A stretch of 64,000 nucleotides of DNA. Source: Verrucomicrobiia bacterium DG1235. Lineage in GTDB: Bacteria > Verrucomicrobiota > Verrucomicrobiia > Opitutales > Opitutaceae. This document shows, piece after piece, positions 1 to 8,866 of this stretch. Both the position numbers and the translations under genes were made by a program. The stretch lies in NCBI GenBank assembly GCA_000155695.1, contig DS990592.1:1450556-1514555 (forward strand), in the 5' to 3' direction. Every line of letters starts with the position of its first letter. Position 1 is the stretch's first letter. The notes under the pieces are model-generated. The model had not been told where the DNA came from. It was given only the letters and a program-made list of their open reading frames with translations, and ran no database searches.

Positions 1-891
1 ACCAATCCACGTATCGATCCCAACGTTGGCGATCTGCGCTATCAGCCATCGCCAACCGAGACGATAGCCGAAGCTCTCACCCGCCAAACCACCGCGATCG
101 ACACCCTGCTCGCAAATCCGCCGCCAGCAAATCTCGCGGCTCACTGGACCATCCAGCTCGAACAAGACTGGGCAGGCGGCTGGGGAACGCACGTTGGCGC
201 GAACCAACCCTCCTCGCTAGCGGTTACTGGCGACACGATCTCTGAGGGCGTGGAGTTCGAATTGACCGCAAACCCGAAGCCGAACTGGAACGTCTCGGTC
301 AATGCATCCAAGACGACCGCGTCGCGCACCAATCTTGCAAAAGGATTTGCCGATTGGGCCGAAGAGCGTGCTGAGTTCTTCCGCGGTCCGGGCGGTCAAG
401 TCCAGCTCTGGAACGGTAACTTTGGCCAGCAAACAGTGGGCGGCGTATGGCTACAGGAATTCTATTCCTCATACCTGCTTTACAAGCAGCTCGAAGGTTC
501 CGACGTCGCTGAACTCCGCCCATGGCGCTTCAATGCCATCACAAACTACTCCTTTAAGGATGGCGGGTTGAAGGGCGTGAATATCGGCGGCGCCTACCGC
601 TGGCAGGACAAGTCCGTGATAGGGTTCGGCGTGGCGGATGCTGGCACCGAAAACGAAGCATGGGATGTAAACCAGAAGTACTACGGACCGGCTGAGGATG
701 CCCTCGACTTGTGGATTGGCTACGAACGCTCCCTGAACGACTCCATTGACTGGCGTGTCCAGTTGAACGTCCGAAACGTGGTGGGTGATGATGATCTCAT
801 CCCCATCTCCACCCAACCGGACGGCTCAATGGCTGTAGGACGGATTCCAGAGCCAACGACTTGGTCAGTATCCAATACGTTCACCTTCTAA
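1..891 (+). CDS. TonB-dependent receptor, C-terminal part (5' end outside window)
   Basis: The frame is open from base 1 and ends at TAA 889-891, so only the last 296 or so residues are present. The visible part is rich in alternating aromatic/polar beta-strand segments. It ends in a phenylalanine (VSNTFTF), as outer-membrane barrel proteins do. The segments WNVSVNASKTTASRTN, GAYRWQD and LNVRNV resemble the last barrel strands of the large TonB receptors common in Opitutae (family knowledge). Such receptors import substrates too large for porins using the TonB/ExbBD system. The substrate cannot be told from this fragment. A strong terminator follows. The next genes encode VCBS/ASPIC and TPR proteins, which often sit beside these receptors, but no CAZyme or sulfatase is in the window. 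Confidence 0.85.
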   Translation, partial: TNPRIDPNVGDLRYQPSPTETIAEALTRQTTAIDTLLANPPPANLAAHWTIQLEQDWAGGWGTHVGANQPSSLAVTGDTISEGVEFELTANPKPNWNVSVNASKTTASRTNLAKGFADWAEERAEFFRGPGGQVQLWNGNFGQQTVGGVWLQEFYSSYLLYKQLEGSDVAELRPWRFNAITNYSFKDGGLKGVNIGGAYRWQDKSVIGFGVADAGTENEAWDVNQKYYGPAEDALDLWIGYERSLNDSIDWRVQLNVRNVVGDDDLIPISTQPDGSMAVGRIPEPTTWSVSNTFTF

Positions 892-935
892 AGTCAGCGT
901 TACCGTCGGAGTACTCCGTCAGTCCCATTAGTTTC

Positions 936-966
936 AGCACCGGGCTTCCAGCCCGGTGCTTTTTTG
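936..966 (+). terminator. Rho-independent terminator after TonB receptor
   Basis: A perfect 10-bp GC-rich stem (936-945 with 951-960) closes a 5-base loop and is followed by a run of T residues. It lies 45 bases after the receptor stop codon. Confidence 0.9.
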
Positions 967-1123
967 TCAGTCGCCAATAGCTACAATCCCACTCCGTTTA
1001 CTGTATCAAACTCTCCACTACACACCACTGCGAGACACCGATGAAATCGTTCTTCAACAAGCTCGCGTTCGAGAACGTCGCGGCGGGCTCTAGCTGAGTT
1101 AGCACCTTACGGTTGAGAGTGGC

Positions 1124-2566
1124 TCACGGCAACTGGCCGAATTGCGACCGGTACTCTTTCACCACTTGAGCCAAGTCACGAGCAGCGATCTTCGGCTGCT
1201 TGCGCGCTCGTTTGATCCAATTCGCAGCGTCTGCCGCGTCGCCATTGCTGATTGCGTAGCGCGCCAGGAGAACAACCGCGACGGGATGGTTGGGATCGAT
1301 CTTCACCACTTCATGCAATGCCACAACGCCTTCTTCCAGGCGCTCCTGTTTGAAGTAGACCAGCGCCAGTTCCATCGACGCGGTGGAGTCCTCCGGCAAG
1401 TTTCGTCGAGCGAAGGCGAAAGATGCAGCTGCCGCTTCGAATCGTCCGGCCGCTGCATATCGACGACCTTTCTCGAGGTGCAACACTGGAGCCTCGGGAC
1501 AGTTCGCCAGTCCAGCATCCAGAGCTCGGTTTGCCGCGGGCATGTCGCCGATCGCCTTGAGCACTCTGACCAAATAGCTCCAATTATCCGGTTCCTTAGG
1601 ATCTATCTGGGCGGCGCGTTCAAGGTAAGTGCGGGCGGACGTCATTTCGCCTAGGTCCGACATGAGGTTCCCCAGCAGGCGAATAGGAAGATCGTCGTTG
1701 GGAGCGATGGTCACGGCACGTTCGAGCAGCTGGCGGGCGCGAGCGTGATTGTTGCTGGGATCTGCAGCCGAGGCTGCCACTGACAATCGATACGGATCGT
1801 AACATTCCGCCATCAAGTCGTCTATCCAGGGATCGGGCATCTCTCGCTGACGTCCTGCGTCTTGAGCCCGAAGCTTGTATTCTGCTACCGCTGTCTCGTT
1901 CCCGAGCCGTTCCTCGATGCTGATCAACAAACCCCAAGCCGGAGCGAATTGTGGCTGGCGCTGCACGAATTGGAGCAAACGTTGGCGCGCTGCATCAGGA
2001 TTGCCCCCGTTCAGCTCCGTCCGGCTTAGGCCGGTAATCGCGTATCCGTTTTCTGGATCGCGACTCAATACTTCACGATAGACCGTTGCAGCCTCCGCGT
2101 TCTGGTTGCTTTTCATTAATGAATCTCCCAGCCGCACCCGTGCAGGCAAGTAGTCAGGGGCCAACTGAATCGTCTTTTGAAGCAATGGCAGAGCTGTTTG
2201 AAGATCGCCGTAGCCGCCCGCTATGTTCCCTAGAAAATAGGGCCAGGTCGGATTCTGCGGATCGATCTCGACGAGGGAGCGCTGACACTCTCTCGCCTGC
2301 GAAAGGAATCCATTTGCCTGATACAGTCGCGCGAGCTCAGACAATCCTCCTCGAGAATTCCATAAACTCCTAGCGCTCCCTTCCGCCGCTTCCAAACGCC
2401 GCCCAAGTTCAGGCACGAAACCATCCAGATTGGGGCGCTCGGGCAAAATCGCCGCTACGGCGGATCGAAGGTCCATTGCACGCCACAATCCAAAGCCACT
2501 GGCCACAAGGGCAATGGCAAGGAGAGCGATGCCAACAAGTCGCGACTGCTTACTGCTCAGTTTCAT
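1124..2566 (-). CDS. TPR-repeat membrane-anchored protein
   Basis: This is a 480-aa protein with one N-terminal membrane segment (about residues 10-31) and then many degenerate tetratricopeptide repeats, for example LPEDSTASMELALVYFKQER and PNHPVAVVLLARYAISNGD. TPRs are protein-protein scaffolds, and the domain is predicted to sit on the periplasmic side. I chose the ATG at 2566 because it overlaps the TGA of the upstream VCBS gene as ATGA, implying translational coupling. The longer frame to 2614 would run deep into that gene. It shares a two-gene unit with the VCBS lipoprotein, and the pair is divergent from the ASPIC/UnbV protein. The three probably form one surface-associated functional group (inference). 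No enzymatic motif is seen. Confidence 0.8.
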   Translation of the reverse strand: MKLSSKQSRLVGIALLAIALVASGFGLWRAMDLRSAVAAILPERPNLDGFVPELGRRLEAAEGSARSLWNSRGGLSELARLYQANGFLSQARECQRSLVEIDPQNPTWPYFLGNIAGGYGDLQTALPLLQKTIQLAPDYLPARVRLGDSLMKSNQNAEAATVYREVLSRDPENGYAITGLSRTELNGGNPDAARQRLLQFVQRQPQFAPAWGLLISIEERLGNETAVAEYKLRAQDAGRQREMPDPWIDDLMAECYDPYRLSVAASAADPSNNHARARQLLERAVTIAPNDDLPIRLLGNLMSDLGEMTSARTYLERAAQIDPKEPDNWSYLVRVLKAIGDMPAANRALDAGLANCPEAPVLHLEKGRRYAAAGRFEAAAASFAFARRNLPEDSTASMELALVYFKQERLEEGVVALHEVVKIDPNHPVAVVLLARYAISNGDAADAANWIKRARKQPKIAARDLAQVVKEYRSQFGQLP

Positions 2567-3939
2567 GGTGTTTGCCCTCGCCGCCAATCCATAAGTCGAC
2601 TCATCCGATCCCACGGCGGGTAAGCGTGAAACCCTCCCGTCAACAAAGTCGGAGCCTCTCCATCGTCTAGATTCACCGCTACGCAGGTGAGCAAATGGGT
2701 CGGCGTTCTCGCGAGTAGGCGTGGCGTGAAATTCATTCGACCGTCGTTTTCAAAAAGCATCATTGAGGCCGCTTGAGGGCGATCCCATTCATTGAAAGCG
2801 CTAACAGCCACGACGTCCATATCTCCGTCCTGATCCAGATCGACTCCGACCGGACAATGCGCCCCAGCGAAATCGCCGACCCGCTGGTAGGCGAAGAATC
2901 CGTTGCCCCGGTTCTCCAACCACTGCACTCCATGCCAAGGGCGAGGCCCTGGACGAGCGTAATCGAAGCCATCCCCGTTACTGTAGAGGATATCGAGTCG
3001 GCCATCGCGGTTTAGATCGTAAAGCGCCATGCCGCTGCTGCCGAAATCTTCGTTGGTGGAACCAAAGATGACCTTCTTCTCAAAATTCCCAGCGCCATCT
3101 CCTTCGAACAAGTAGATCTCCTCCCACTGCTGCGATACGAGCGCCGCAATATCGAGGTGGCTGTCGCCGTTGAGATCCGCTACGCATACATTTATGGTGC
3201 CCGATAGATGAAGGAGCATGTGACTCTCGAAGCGCCATCCCCCCATGTTTCGCATCCAGCGGATTTCGCCTTGATCGTAGCCGAACTGCCCAACCGCCAG
3301 ATCGATGCGACCATCACCATCAAAATCCCCGGCCCGAACATCAGTCACGCGGGCGATCTGGTCGATTATTACACGCTTCGTAAATTGCCCCGTACCATCG
3401 TTTTCCAGAATAACCACCGATCCAATCTTGTCGTTGTTTGGAAAAACCAGGCCCATACTCGCGATCAACAAATCTAAATCGCCATCTTGATCGATGTCCG
3501 ACGGCTCGACATGAACGGGAGCGGCGATCTCGGTCGCCAGCGCTGATTCGATCCATCCCTGCTCCGTTTGCTGCAACCAACCTACCGAGTTTTCTTTAGC
3601 ATCGCAAAACAGCACATCGATTTTGCCGTCCTGATCGAGATCCGAGGTGTTTGTATGGGTGATCCAAGGCTGCCCTTCAAACGTCTGACCGACCGGAGTC
3701 GCCTTCAGGTAATCCACAAGATCGACTTGCTCAGTCACTCGAACCGAACCTTCTGAATCCGGTACAGACGGTCGACACCCGGCGAACAGCGCCAGGAGAA
3801 GCGCGACCACGATACCACCCACCCAGCGGGGGCTAAAAAAGATCCGCAGCGGGCGAACGTATAAGTTTCTTCTAGAAGAATTCACTAGGTGTAAAACCAA
3901 CCGAAAACCCTTGAATTGAAAAGGAAAGATTTCGGACAT
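2563..3939 (-). CDS. VCBS/FG-GAP repeat lipoprotein
   Basis: The product is 458 aa. A hydrophobic stretch ending in a lipobox (LALFAGC, Cys at about residue 55) suggests a lipoprotein. The 50 or so residues before it are unusually long, so the true start may be downstream, for example a GTG near 3885. The mature part carries at least six DxDxDGxxD-type loops (DLDQDGKIDVLF, DIDQDGDLDLLIA, DFDGDGRIDLAVG, DLNRDGRLDILYS, DLDQDGDMDVVAVS). These are characteristic of FG-GAP/VCBS beta-propeller blades that bind calcium. Such propellers mediate binding to carbohydrates or partner proteins, and no catalytic residues are evident. The gene overlaps the downstream TPR gene by 4 bp. It faces the ASPIC/UnbV gene across a 238-bp divergent promoter region. 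Confidence 0.8.
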   Translation of the reverse strand: MSEIFPFQFKGFRLVLHLVNSSRRNLYVRPLRIFFSPRWVGGIVVALLLALFAGCRPSVPDSEGSVRVTEQVDLVDYLKATPVGQTFEGQPWITHTNTSDLDQDGKIDVLFCDAKENSVGWLQQTEQGWIESALATEIAAPVHVEPSDIDQDGDLDLLIASMGLVFPNNDKIGSVVILENDGTGQFTKRVIIDQIARVTDVRAGDFDGDGRIDLAVGQFGYDQGEIRWMRNMGGWRFESHMLLHLSGTINVCVADLNGDSHLDIAALVSQQWEEIYLFEGDGAGNFEKKVIFGSTNEDFGSSGMALYDLNRDGRLDILYSNGDGFDYARPGPRPWHGVQWLENRGNGFFAYQRVGDFAGAHCPVGVDLDQDGDMDVVAVSAFNEWDRPQAASMMLFENDGRMNFTPRLLARTPTHLLTCVAVNLDDGEAPTLLTGGFHAYPPWDRMSRLMDWRRGQTP

Positions 3940-4177
3940 CGGAGGTGCGTTTCGTAAGACTTATTTGACCCAAGCGAATGCCTCGAACATGCGCAAAAAT
4001 TTACGCAAGAGCTGGCACTAGACTTATTCGTAACTAGAAAAGGCGATCTATAAGCCAGCGAATGACCATGGCCCCGAATCGCGTCACCAAGAAGTTCTCC
4101 GAAAGAGTAGCCTAGATCATCAAAACAGCAGCAGAATCCTTTATAAGCTACCGAGCCCAAAGATGTTAATCCCACCC

Positions 4178-7100
4178 ATGTCTCGAATCGTAAACCTTGT
4201 CTTGCTGACCCAGATGCTTCTGCTGAGTGTCTGCACGGCTGATGCCGCAACGGCCAATGGCATAGAGCAGCATCCCTTGCCAGTTCGGCTGGCAGACGAG
4301 GATGGTACTTTGTTTACCACGCTTCCGCCTGAGCGGACCGGGATCGATTTTTTCAACAGCTATGATGATCCGCGCATGTGGGACCAGCGCTACGAAGCCT
4401 TCGCTTTCGGGTCGATCGGCACCGGGGTCGCTATCGGGGATTTCGACGGCGACGGGCGAGCGGACATCTACTGCGCGGGAAAGACTGAAAGTGGACGACT
4501 TTACCGGAACCTAGGCGACTGGCGGTTTGAGGATGTGACGGAGACCGCCGGACTGTCCAAGGCAGATGCACATTGGGAGTTGGGCACAGCATTCGCGGAT
4601 ATCGACAACGATGGAGACCTTGATCTCTACGTTTGCCGCGCGTACGCAGCCAACTTGCTATACGTCAACCAGGGCGATGGCACCTTCGTCGAGGCTGCCG
4701 AACCTGCGGGCTTAGGAATCGTCGATGCCAGCGTTATGGCAAGCTTCGGCGACTTCGACCGCGACGGCTGGCTCGACGTTTACGTCGTAACAAATTTGCT
4801 CGACATAAAAGCCGCGCCTCATGGGCAGATCGATCGTCTCTTTCGGAATCTCGGCGACGGAACATTCGAAGAGGTAACCGACGACGCCCGGATCTTCGGA
4901 GCGAGCCAGGGCCATGCCTCCGTATGTTGGGATCCGGACGAGAATGGCTGGCCCGATCTTTACGTCGGCAAGGATTTCGCAACGCCCGATCAACTCTATT
5001 TCAACCGGTCCGGAGCTGGATTTGCGGACGTCATCGACCTCGTAGCGCCCTACTTTCCGTACTTCGCGATGGGGATGGACGTGGGCGACGTGAACAACGA
5101 TGGCAGACTCGATCTGTTTGTTGCCGACATGCTGCCCACTTCACGAGAGCAGTACGTGAGCGGCATGCTCAACATGCAGGCGAAAACCGCAACCGATATA
5201 CCGACCCAAGCGGCCGCCCAATACATGCGGAACATGCTCTTTCTCAACACGGGCACCTCTCGCCTTCAAGAGGCTGCCATCCTCGCCGGAATCTCCGCCT
5301 CTGACTGGACTTGGTCGGTTCGCTTCGAAGATTTGGATGAAGACGGGCGGGTCGATCTGCACGTTACAAACGGAATGTTTCGAGACTTTTTGGACGCGGA
5401 CTTCCTGGCCCGAGTAAACAAATTGAAAGTCTCGAGCCGCAAGCATCTGGTAAAAACCGCTCCTGAGTTACGGGAGAAGAACATGGCCTTCCAGAATCAC
5501 GGCGATCTGCGATTCGAGAACGTCGGCGAGAAATGGGGCCTTGATCACAGAGGCATTAGCTTCAGCACCAGCTTTGGAGACCTCGATGGCGATGGCGATC
5601 TTGACTTGGTTTTCTCCAACTACAACGGAGTGCCAACCGTGTGTCGTAATGACTCTTCGAATACGCGCCGCGTGTTGGTCGCGCTTCGCAGCTCGACATC
5701 CAATCGCTTCGGAATCGGCGCCCGTCTGAAAATCGAAACTGTCGCTGGCACACAGGTGAGAACAATAGCTTCCGCGCGCGGCTACCTTTCCACTAGCGAA
5801 CCGGTCGCTCACTTCGGTCTCGGAGCGGCTGATAAAATCGAGCGGATGACGATTCACTGGCCCAGCGGACGGGTTCAGGTGATTGAAAATCTCGCCGCGG
5901 ACTATCGCTACACCATTACAGAACCAAAGGTGAAAACGGACCGGGTGGCGCCGCGTCCCTCGCCTCTGTTTCAGAACATCTCTGATCAAGCGGCTTTGTC
6001 GGTCACCATGGACGAAGAATCAGTGTACGAGTTTGCGGAGCAGCCTTTGCTACCAATGCGCCAGCATACGCTCGGTCCCAGCCTCGCGGTCGGCGACTTA
6101 GATGGAAACGGCATGGATGATGTGCTCATTGGCGGCGTTGCCGGACAGCCGCGCCTTCCGCTACTGCAGGTGGGACTCAAGCATGTCGTTTCGAAAAGCC
6201 CTGCCCTGAAAATTGCTGCGGAGACGCCTGACGCCTCAATGCTGATTTTTGAATCCAATGGCGACGAACACCCCGATTTGCTGGTCACAAAAGGTGGCGT
6301 GAACCGCCCCCCATCTGACGCCGCGTATCAGCCACAGCTCTTGCTCGGGCGCGGAAACGGTTCGTTCACCAAAGCGCCAGCCGATGCCTTGCCGGATTTT
6401 CATGTCAGCGCCGGACCGGCTATTGCCGCCGACTTCGATCGAGACGGACCACTTGATGTCTTCATCGGGGGCAGAGTCGTTCCCGACAACTACGGCAAGA
6501 CGCCACGCAGCACTCTCTGGCGAAATATTGGTGGCCGCTTCTTGGACGTAACAGATGCCGTCGCTCCGGGACTCAAAGAAGTCGGCCGAGTACAAGCAGC
6601 CTTATGGAGCGACGTGAACCAGGACGGCTGGGTGGATTTGTTGATCGCGACCCATTGGGGCGGCGTTCGCTGCTGGCTGAATCACGAAGGGAAGCGTTTT
6701 GCGGAAGAGGAACTCGGATTTGCCGCCGCTGGCGCTGGCTGGTGGAACTCTATCGCCGCTGCTGATTTCAATGGCGACGGAATCGTCGACTACGCCGTGG
6801 GAAATTTGGGACTCAATACGCGGTATCGCGCCACGCCCGAGCAACCGGTGGCTCTTTTTTCCGGGGTCTTCGACCAGACCGGCCGCACTCAATTGATTGA
6901 GTGCGAAACAGTGGATGGACGATTAATGCCAATTCGAGCCCGTGACTCGCTGCTCGCGGCTTTGCCTTCACTACGACAACGCGTCCCAAGCTATCACGAC
7001 TACGCTCGGGCCACTGCGGAGGAAATTTTCGGTGCGGACCAACTGGCGGCCGCACACCGACTCGAAGCGACAGAGATGCGCAGCGGCGTGTTCTTGAGTT

Positions 7101-7741
7101 CCGTTGATGGAGAAGGACACCAGTTCATATTCAAGCCATTGCCTCGCGTCGCTCAAATCGCCCCCATTTTCGGTATGGTCGCAGGTGATTTCGACGGCGA
7201 CGGGCACGCCGATCTCTACGCGGTGCAAAACTCGCACACGCCCACCCCAGAGATAGGCAGGTTCGCCGGAGGAATTAGCCAACTCCTGCTCGGAAACGGG
7301 AAGGGGGAATTCACAGCGGTGGAGCCCCAAGAAAGCGGACTCGTCGTTAGCGGAGAGGCCCGCGGACTAGCGATCAAAGACTTCAATCTCGACGCTTGGC
7401 CTGACTTCCTTGTTTCCCGTCGCGAAGCGCCAACGATGGCATTCCTCAACCTCCCAGCGGCCACACACAGCAGTTTCAGCGTCCGTCTAAAAGGCAACAA
7501 AGACAACCCGACAGCCACCGGAGCACGCGTGACTGTAACGCTCGAGAGCGGCATTATTCAAGCAGGCGAAGTGTATTCAGGAAGCGGGTACATAAGCCAG
7601 TCAACATCTACTCTTTTCTTCGGGTTCCCGCAAGACGATCCACCGCAAGAAATACGTGTCGAATGGCCACAAGGCACGACCACCGCGCATCCCTATTCCC
7701 CCGGCCTGTCCAAAATGGAGCTATTCGCACCTGAAATGTAA
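4178..7741 (+). CDS. CRTAC1-like FG-GAP/ASPIC-UnbV exported protein
   Basis: This is a 1187-aa secreted protein. The ATG at 4178 gives a good signal peptide (MSRIVNLVLLTQMLLLS..., cleavage near ADA at residue 23); an ATG 15 bases upstream is also possible. I count about 13 DxDxDG-type FG-GAP/VCBS loops, such as DFDGDGRADIY, DIDNDGDLDLYV, DVNNDGRLDLFVA, DFDGDGHADLYAV. They are arranged as two long propeller regions. Each region is closed by an ASPIC/UnbV-type domain, at about residues 514-575 (GARLKIETVAGTQ, GYLSTSEPVAHFGLG, IHWPSGRVQVIENL) and 1115-1175 (GARVTVTLESG, GSGYISQSTSTLFFGF, VEWPQG). The layout suggests an internal duplication. ASPIC/UnbV proteins are common in Verrucomicrobiota and Planctomycetota, but their biochemical role is unknown. 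It is divergent from the VCBS/TPR pair. Confidence 0.88.
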   Translation: MSRIVNLVLLTQMLLLSVCTADAATANGIEQHPLPVRLADEDGTLFTTLPPERTGIDFFNSYDDPRMWDQRYEAFAFGSIGTGVAIGDFDGDGRADIYCAGKTESGRLYRNLGDWRFEDVTETAGLSKADAHWELGTAFADIDNDGDLDLYVCRAYAANLLYVNQGDGTFVEAAEPAGLGIVDASVMASFGDFDRDGWLDVYVVTNLLDIKAAPHGQIDRLFRNLGDGTFEEVTDDARIFGASQGHASVCWDPDENGWPDLYVGKDFATPDQLYFNRSGAGFADVIDLVAPYFPYFAMGMDVGDVNNDGRLDLFVADMLPTSREQYVSGMLNMQAKTATDIPTQAAAQYMRNMLFLNTGTSRLQEAAILAGISASDWTWSVRFEDLDEDGRVDLHVTNGMFRDFLDADFLARVNKLKVSSRKHLVKTAPELREKNMAFQNHGDLRFENVGEKWGLDHRGISFSTSFGDLDGDGDLDLVFSNYNGVPTVCRNDSSNTRRVLVALRSSTSNRFGIGARLKIETVAGTQVRTIASARGYLSTSEPVAHFGLGAADKIERMTIHWPSGRVQVIENLAADYRYTITEPKVKTDRVAPRPSPLFQNISDQAALSVTMDEESVYEFAEQPLLPMRQHTLGPSLAVGDLDGNGMDDVLIGGVAGQPRLPLLQVGLKHVVSKSPALKIAAETPDASMLIFESNGDEHPDLLVTKGGVNRPPSDAAYQPQLLLGRGNGSFTKAPADALPDFHVSAGPAIAADFDRDGPLDVFIGGRVVPDNYGKTPRSTLWRNIGGRFLDVTDAVAPGLKEVGRVQAALWSDVNQDGWVDLLIATHWGGVRCWLNHEGKRFAEEELGFAAAGAGWWNSIAAADFNGDGIVDYAVGNLGLNTRYRATPEQPVALFSGVFDQTGRTQLIECETVDGRLMPIRARDSLLAALPSLRQRVPSYHDYARATAEEIFGADQLAAAHRLEATEMRSGVFLSSVDGEGHQFIFKPLPRVAQIAPIFGMVAGDFDGDGHADLYAVQNSHTPTPEIGRFAGGISQLLLGNGKGEFTAVEPQESGLVVSGEARGLAIKDFNLDAWPDFLVSRREAPTMAFLNLPAATHSSFSVRLKGNKDNPTATGARVTVTLESGIIQAGEVYSGSGYISQSTSTLFFGFPQDDPPQEIRVEWPQGTTTAHPYSPGLSKMELFAPEM

Positions 7742-7828
7742 GCTAGTCTTCATTCCTACGCTAGCAGTTGAAAGAGCAAACCCCTTTCAATCGACAAGCG
7801 CGCTCCCACACTTACCAATGACTCGCCG

Positions 7829-8752
7829 CTACATCGTCCAAGGCTCAGCCTTCACGTCGACCTCTTCGGACCAGCGACGCTGTAAGGCGCAGATCTCCGC
7901 AACCACGTCCTCAGGAAGAGGCGGTACTGTATCCATTTTCTCAAACTTCAAAAGCTCGTCGAGATTCGCCTTCTTGCTCGCCGAACCAATCGTCGCCTTC
8001 AAATTCGAAAAGCTAAACGCGAAGCGAATGCAAAACTCTGCCCAACTCTCGATGCCGGATCGTTCGAAAATCGGAGCTACCTCGACCGCCCGTTCCTGCA
8101 GATAAGGCACCCAAGCCGCTCCCGGCTTGTCACGCAGAGCGTGCACCGGCGCGCCGCAAACCGTACGCATGCCAACGATCGGGTACTGCTTTTCTTGAAT
8201 GAGATCCCAAAGCTTGTTGTCTACGAAGCGCTGCAGCGGATTGAGATAGAAAATAAATGCATCCACGAGCTCGTCCGCGTTCCCGGATTTCAGTGCCTCG
8301 TATGGAGCATCAGATGTCCAAGGAAACACTTCGTAGACGAAATTCTTAACAAGCCCTGACTCCTTAAGTTCTCGCAGCTCGTCAGCCGCTTTTCCACCGG
8401 CAGCGAAAGATTCCGCGTATTCACCACTCAAGCACAGTTGTCCCACATCCATGTGACACAAGCCTACGGGATCGAGATTTTCCTTAATATTCGCCCGGAT
8501 CTCATCGATGCTGTTGTTGCCGATTTTGAAGAACATCTGCGGAACCTTGCTTCGGTCCTCGTCGAATGCCTTGCCAAGCGTCTCGAGCGCATCGTCGTAC
8601 TGACGACTACTGTGGAACCAGACCCCGGACGCCAGCGCTTCACGGGCGATCGCGAGGCGATCCGGCATGGAAACGTCATCGTGACCGAGACGAGTCGTAC
8701 CATAAACGTACTTTGAGAGCTTTGAAAAAAGGAGATCTTTAGATGCGGACAT
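7829..8752 (-). CDS. Aldo/keto reductase-like protein with altered catalytic tetrad
   Basis: The 307-aa product has the length and segment order of an aldo/keto reductase (NADPH-dependent TIM barrel). Aligning the conserved tetrad by eye, the usual FDTAxxY becomes F46-H47-S-S-R-Q-Y52, so the Asp is His while the Tyr stays. The Lys is kept in FFKIG (K76). The usual DVxLLH becomes DVGQLC, so the His is Cys107. Two of four catalytic residues are therefore replaced, and normal carbonyl reduction is doubtful. It may be a pseudoenzyme or use a different chemistry. No signal peptide is present, so it is probably cytoplasmic. It lies downstream of the TPR gene but behind a strong terminator, so it is transcribed separately. 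Confidence 0.7.
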   Translation of the reverse strand: MSASKDLLFSKLSKYVYGTTRLGHDDVSMPDRLAIAREALASGVWFHSSRQYDDALETLGKAFDEDRSKVPQMFFKIGNNSIDEIRANIKENLDPVGLCHMDVGQLCLSGEYAESFAAGGKAADELRELKESGLVKNFVYEVFPWTSDAPYEALKSGNADELVDAFIFYLNPLQRFVDNKLWDLIQEKQYPIVGMRTVCGAPVHALRDKPGAAWVPYLQERAVEVAPIFERSGIESWAEFCIRFAFSFSNLKATIGSASKKANLDELLKFEKMDTVPPLPEDVVAEICALQRRWSEEVDVKAEPWTM

Positions 8753-8772
8753 ATGTGTCTTTCAGTAGAAAC

Positions 8773-8808
8773 AAAAAGCGGAGCCCTCACAAAATCGAGG
8801 ACCCCGCT
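8773..8808 (-). terminator. Rho-independent terminator after exported TPR gene
   Basis: A 12-bp stem (8777-8788 with 8797-8808, two G-T wobbles) with an 8-base loop is followed on the minus strand by TTTTTG. It ends the transcript that comes through the permease and TPR genes. Confidence 0.85.
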
Positions 8809-8866
8809 CGGAGCAACCGCATTGCCCATTATTACGTAAGATTGACCACCTATCTAACAACTCCCC

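Noticed and set aside
1041-1097. 18-codon frame starting MKSFFNKLAFENVAAG
   Set aside because: Too short and without ribosome-binding site; may be a decayed gene start, but nothing supports expression.
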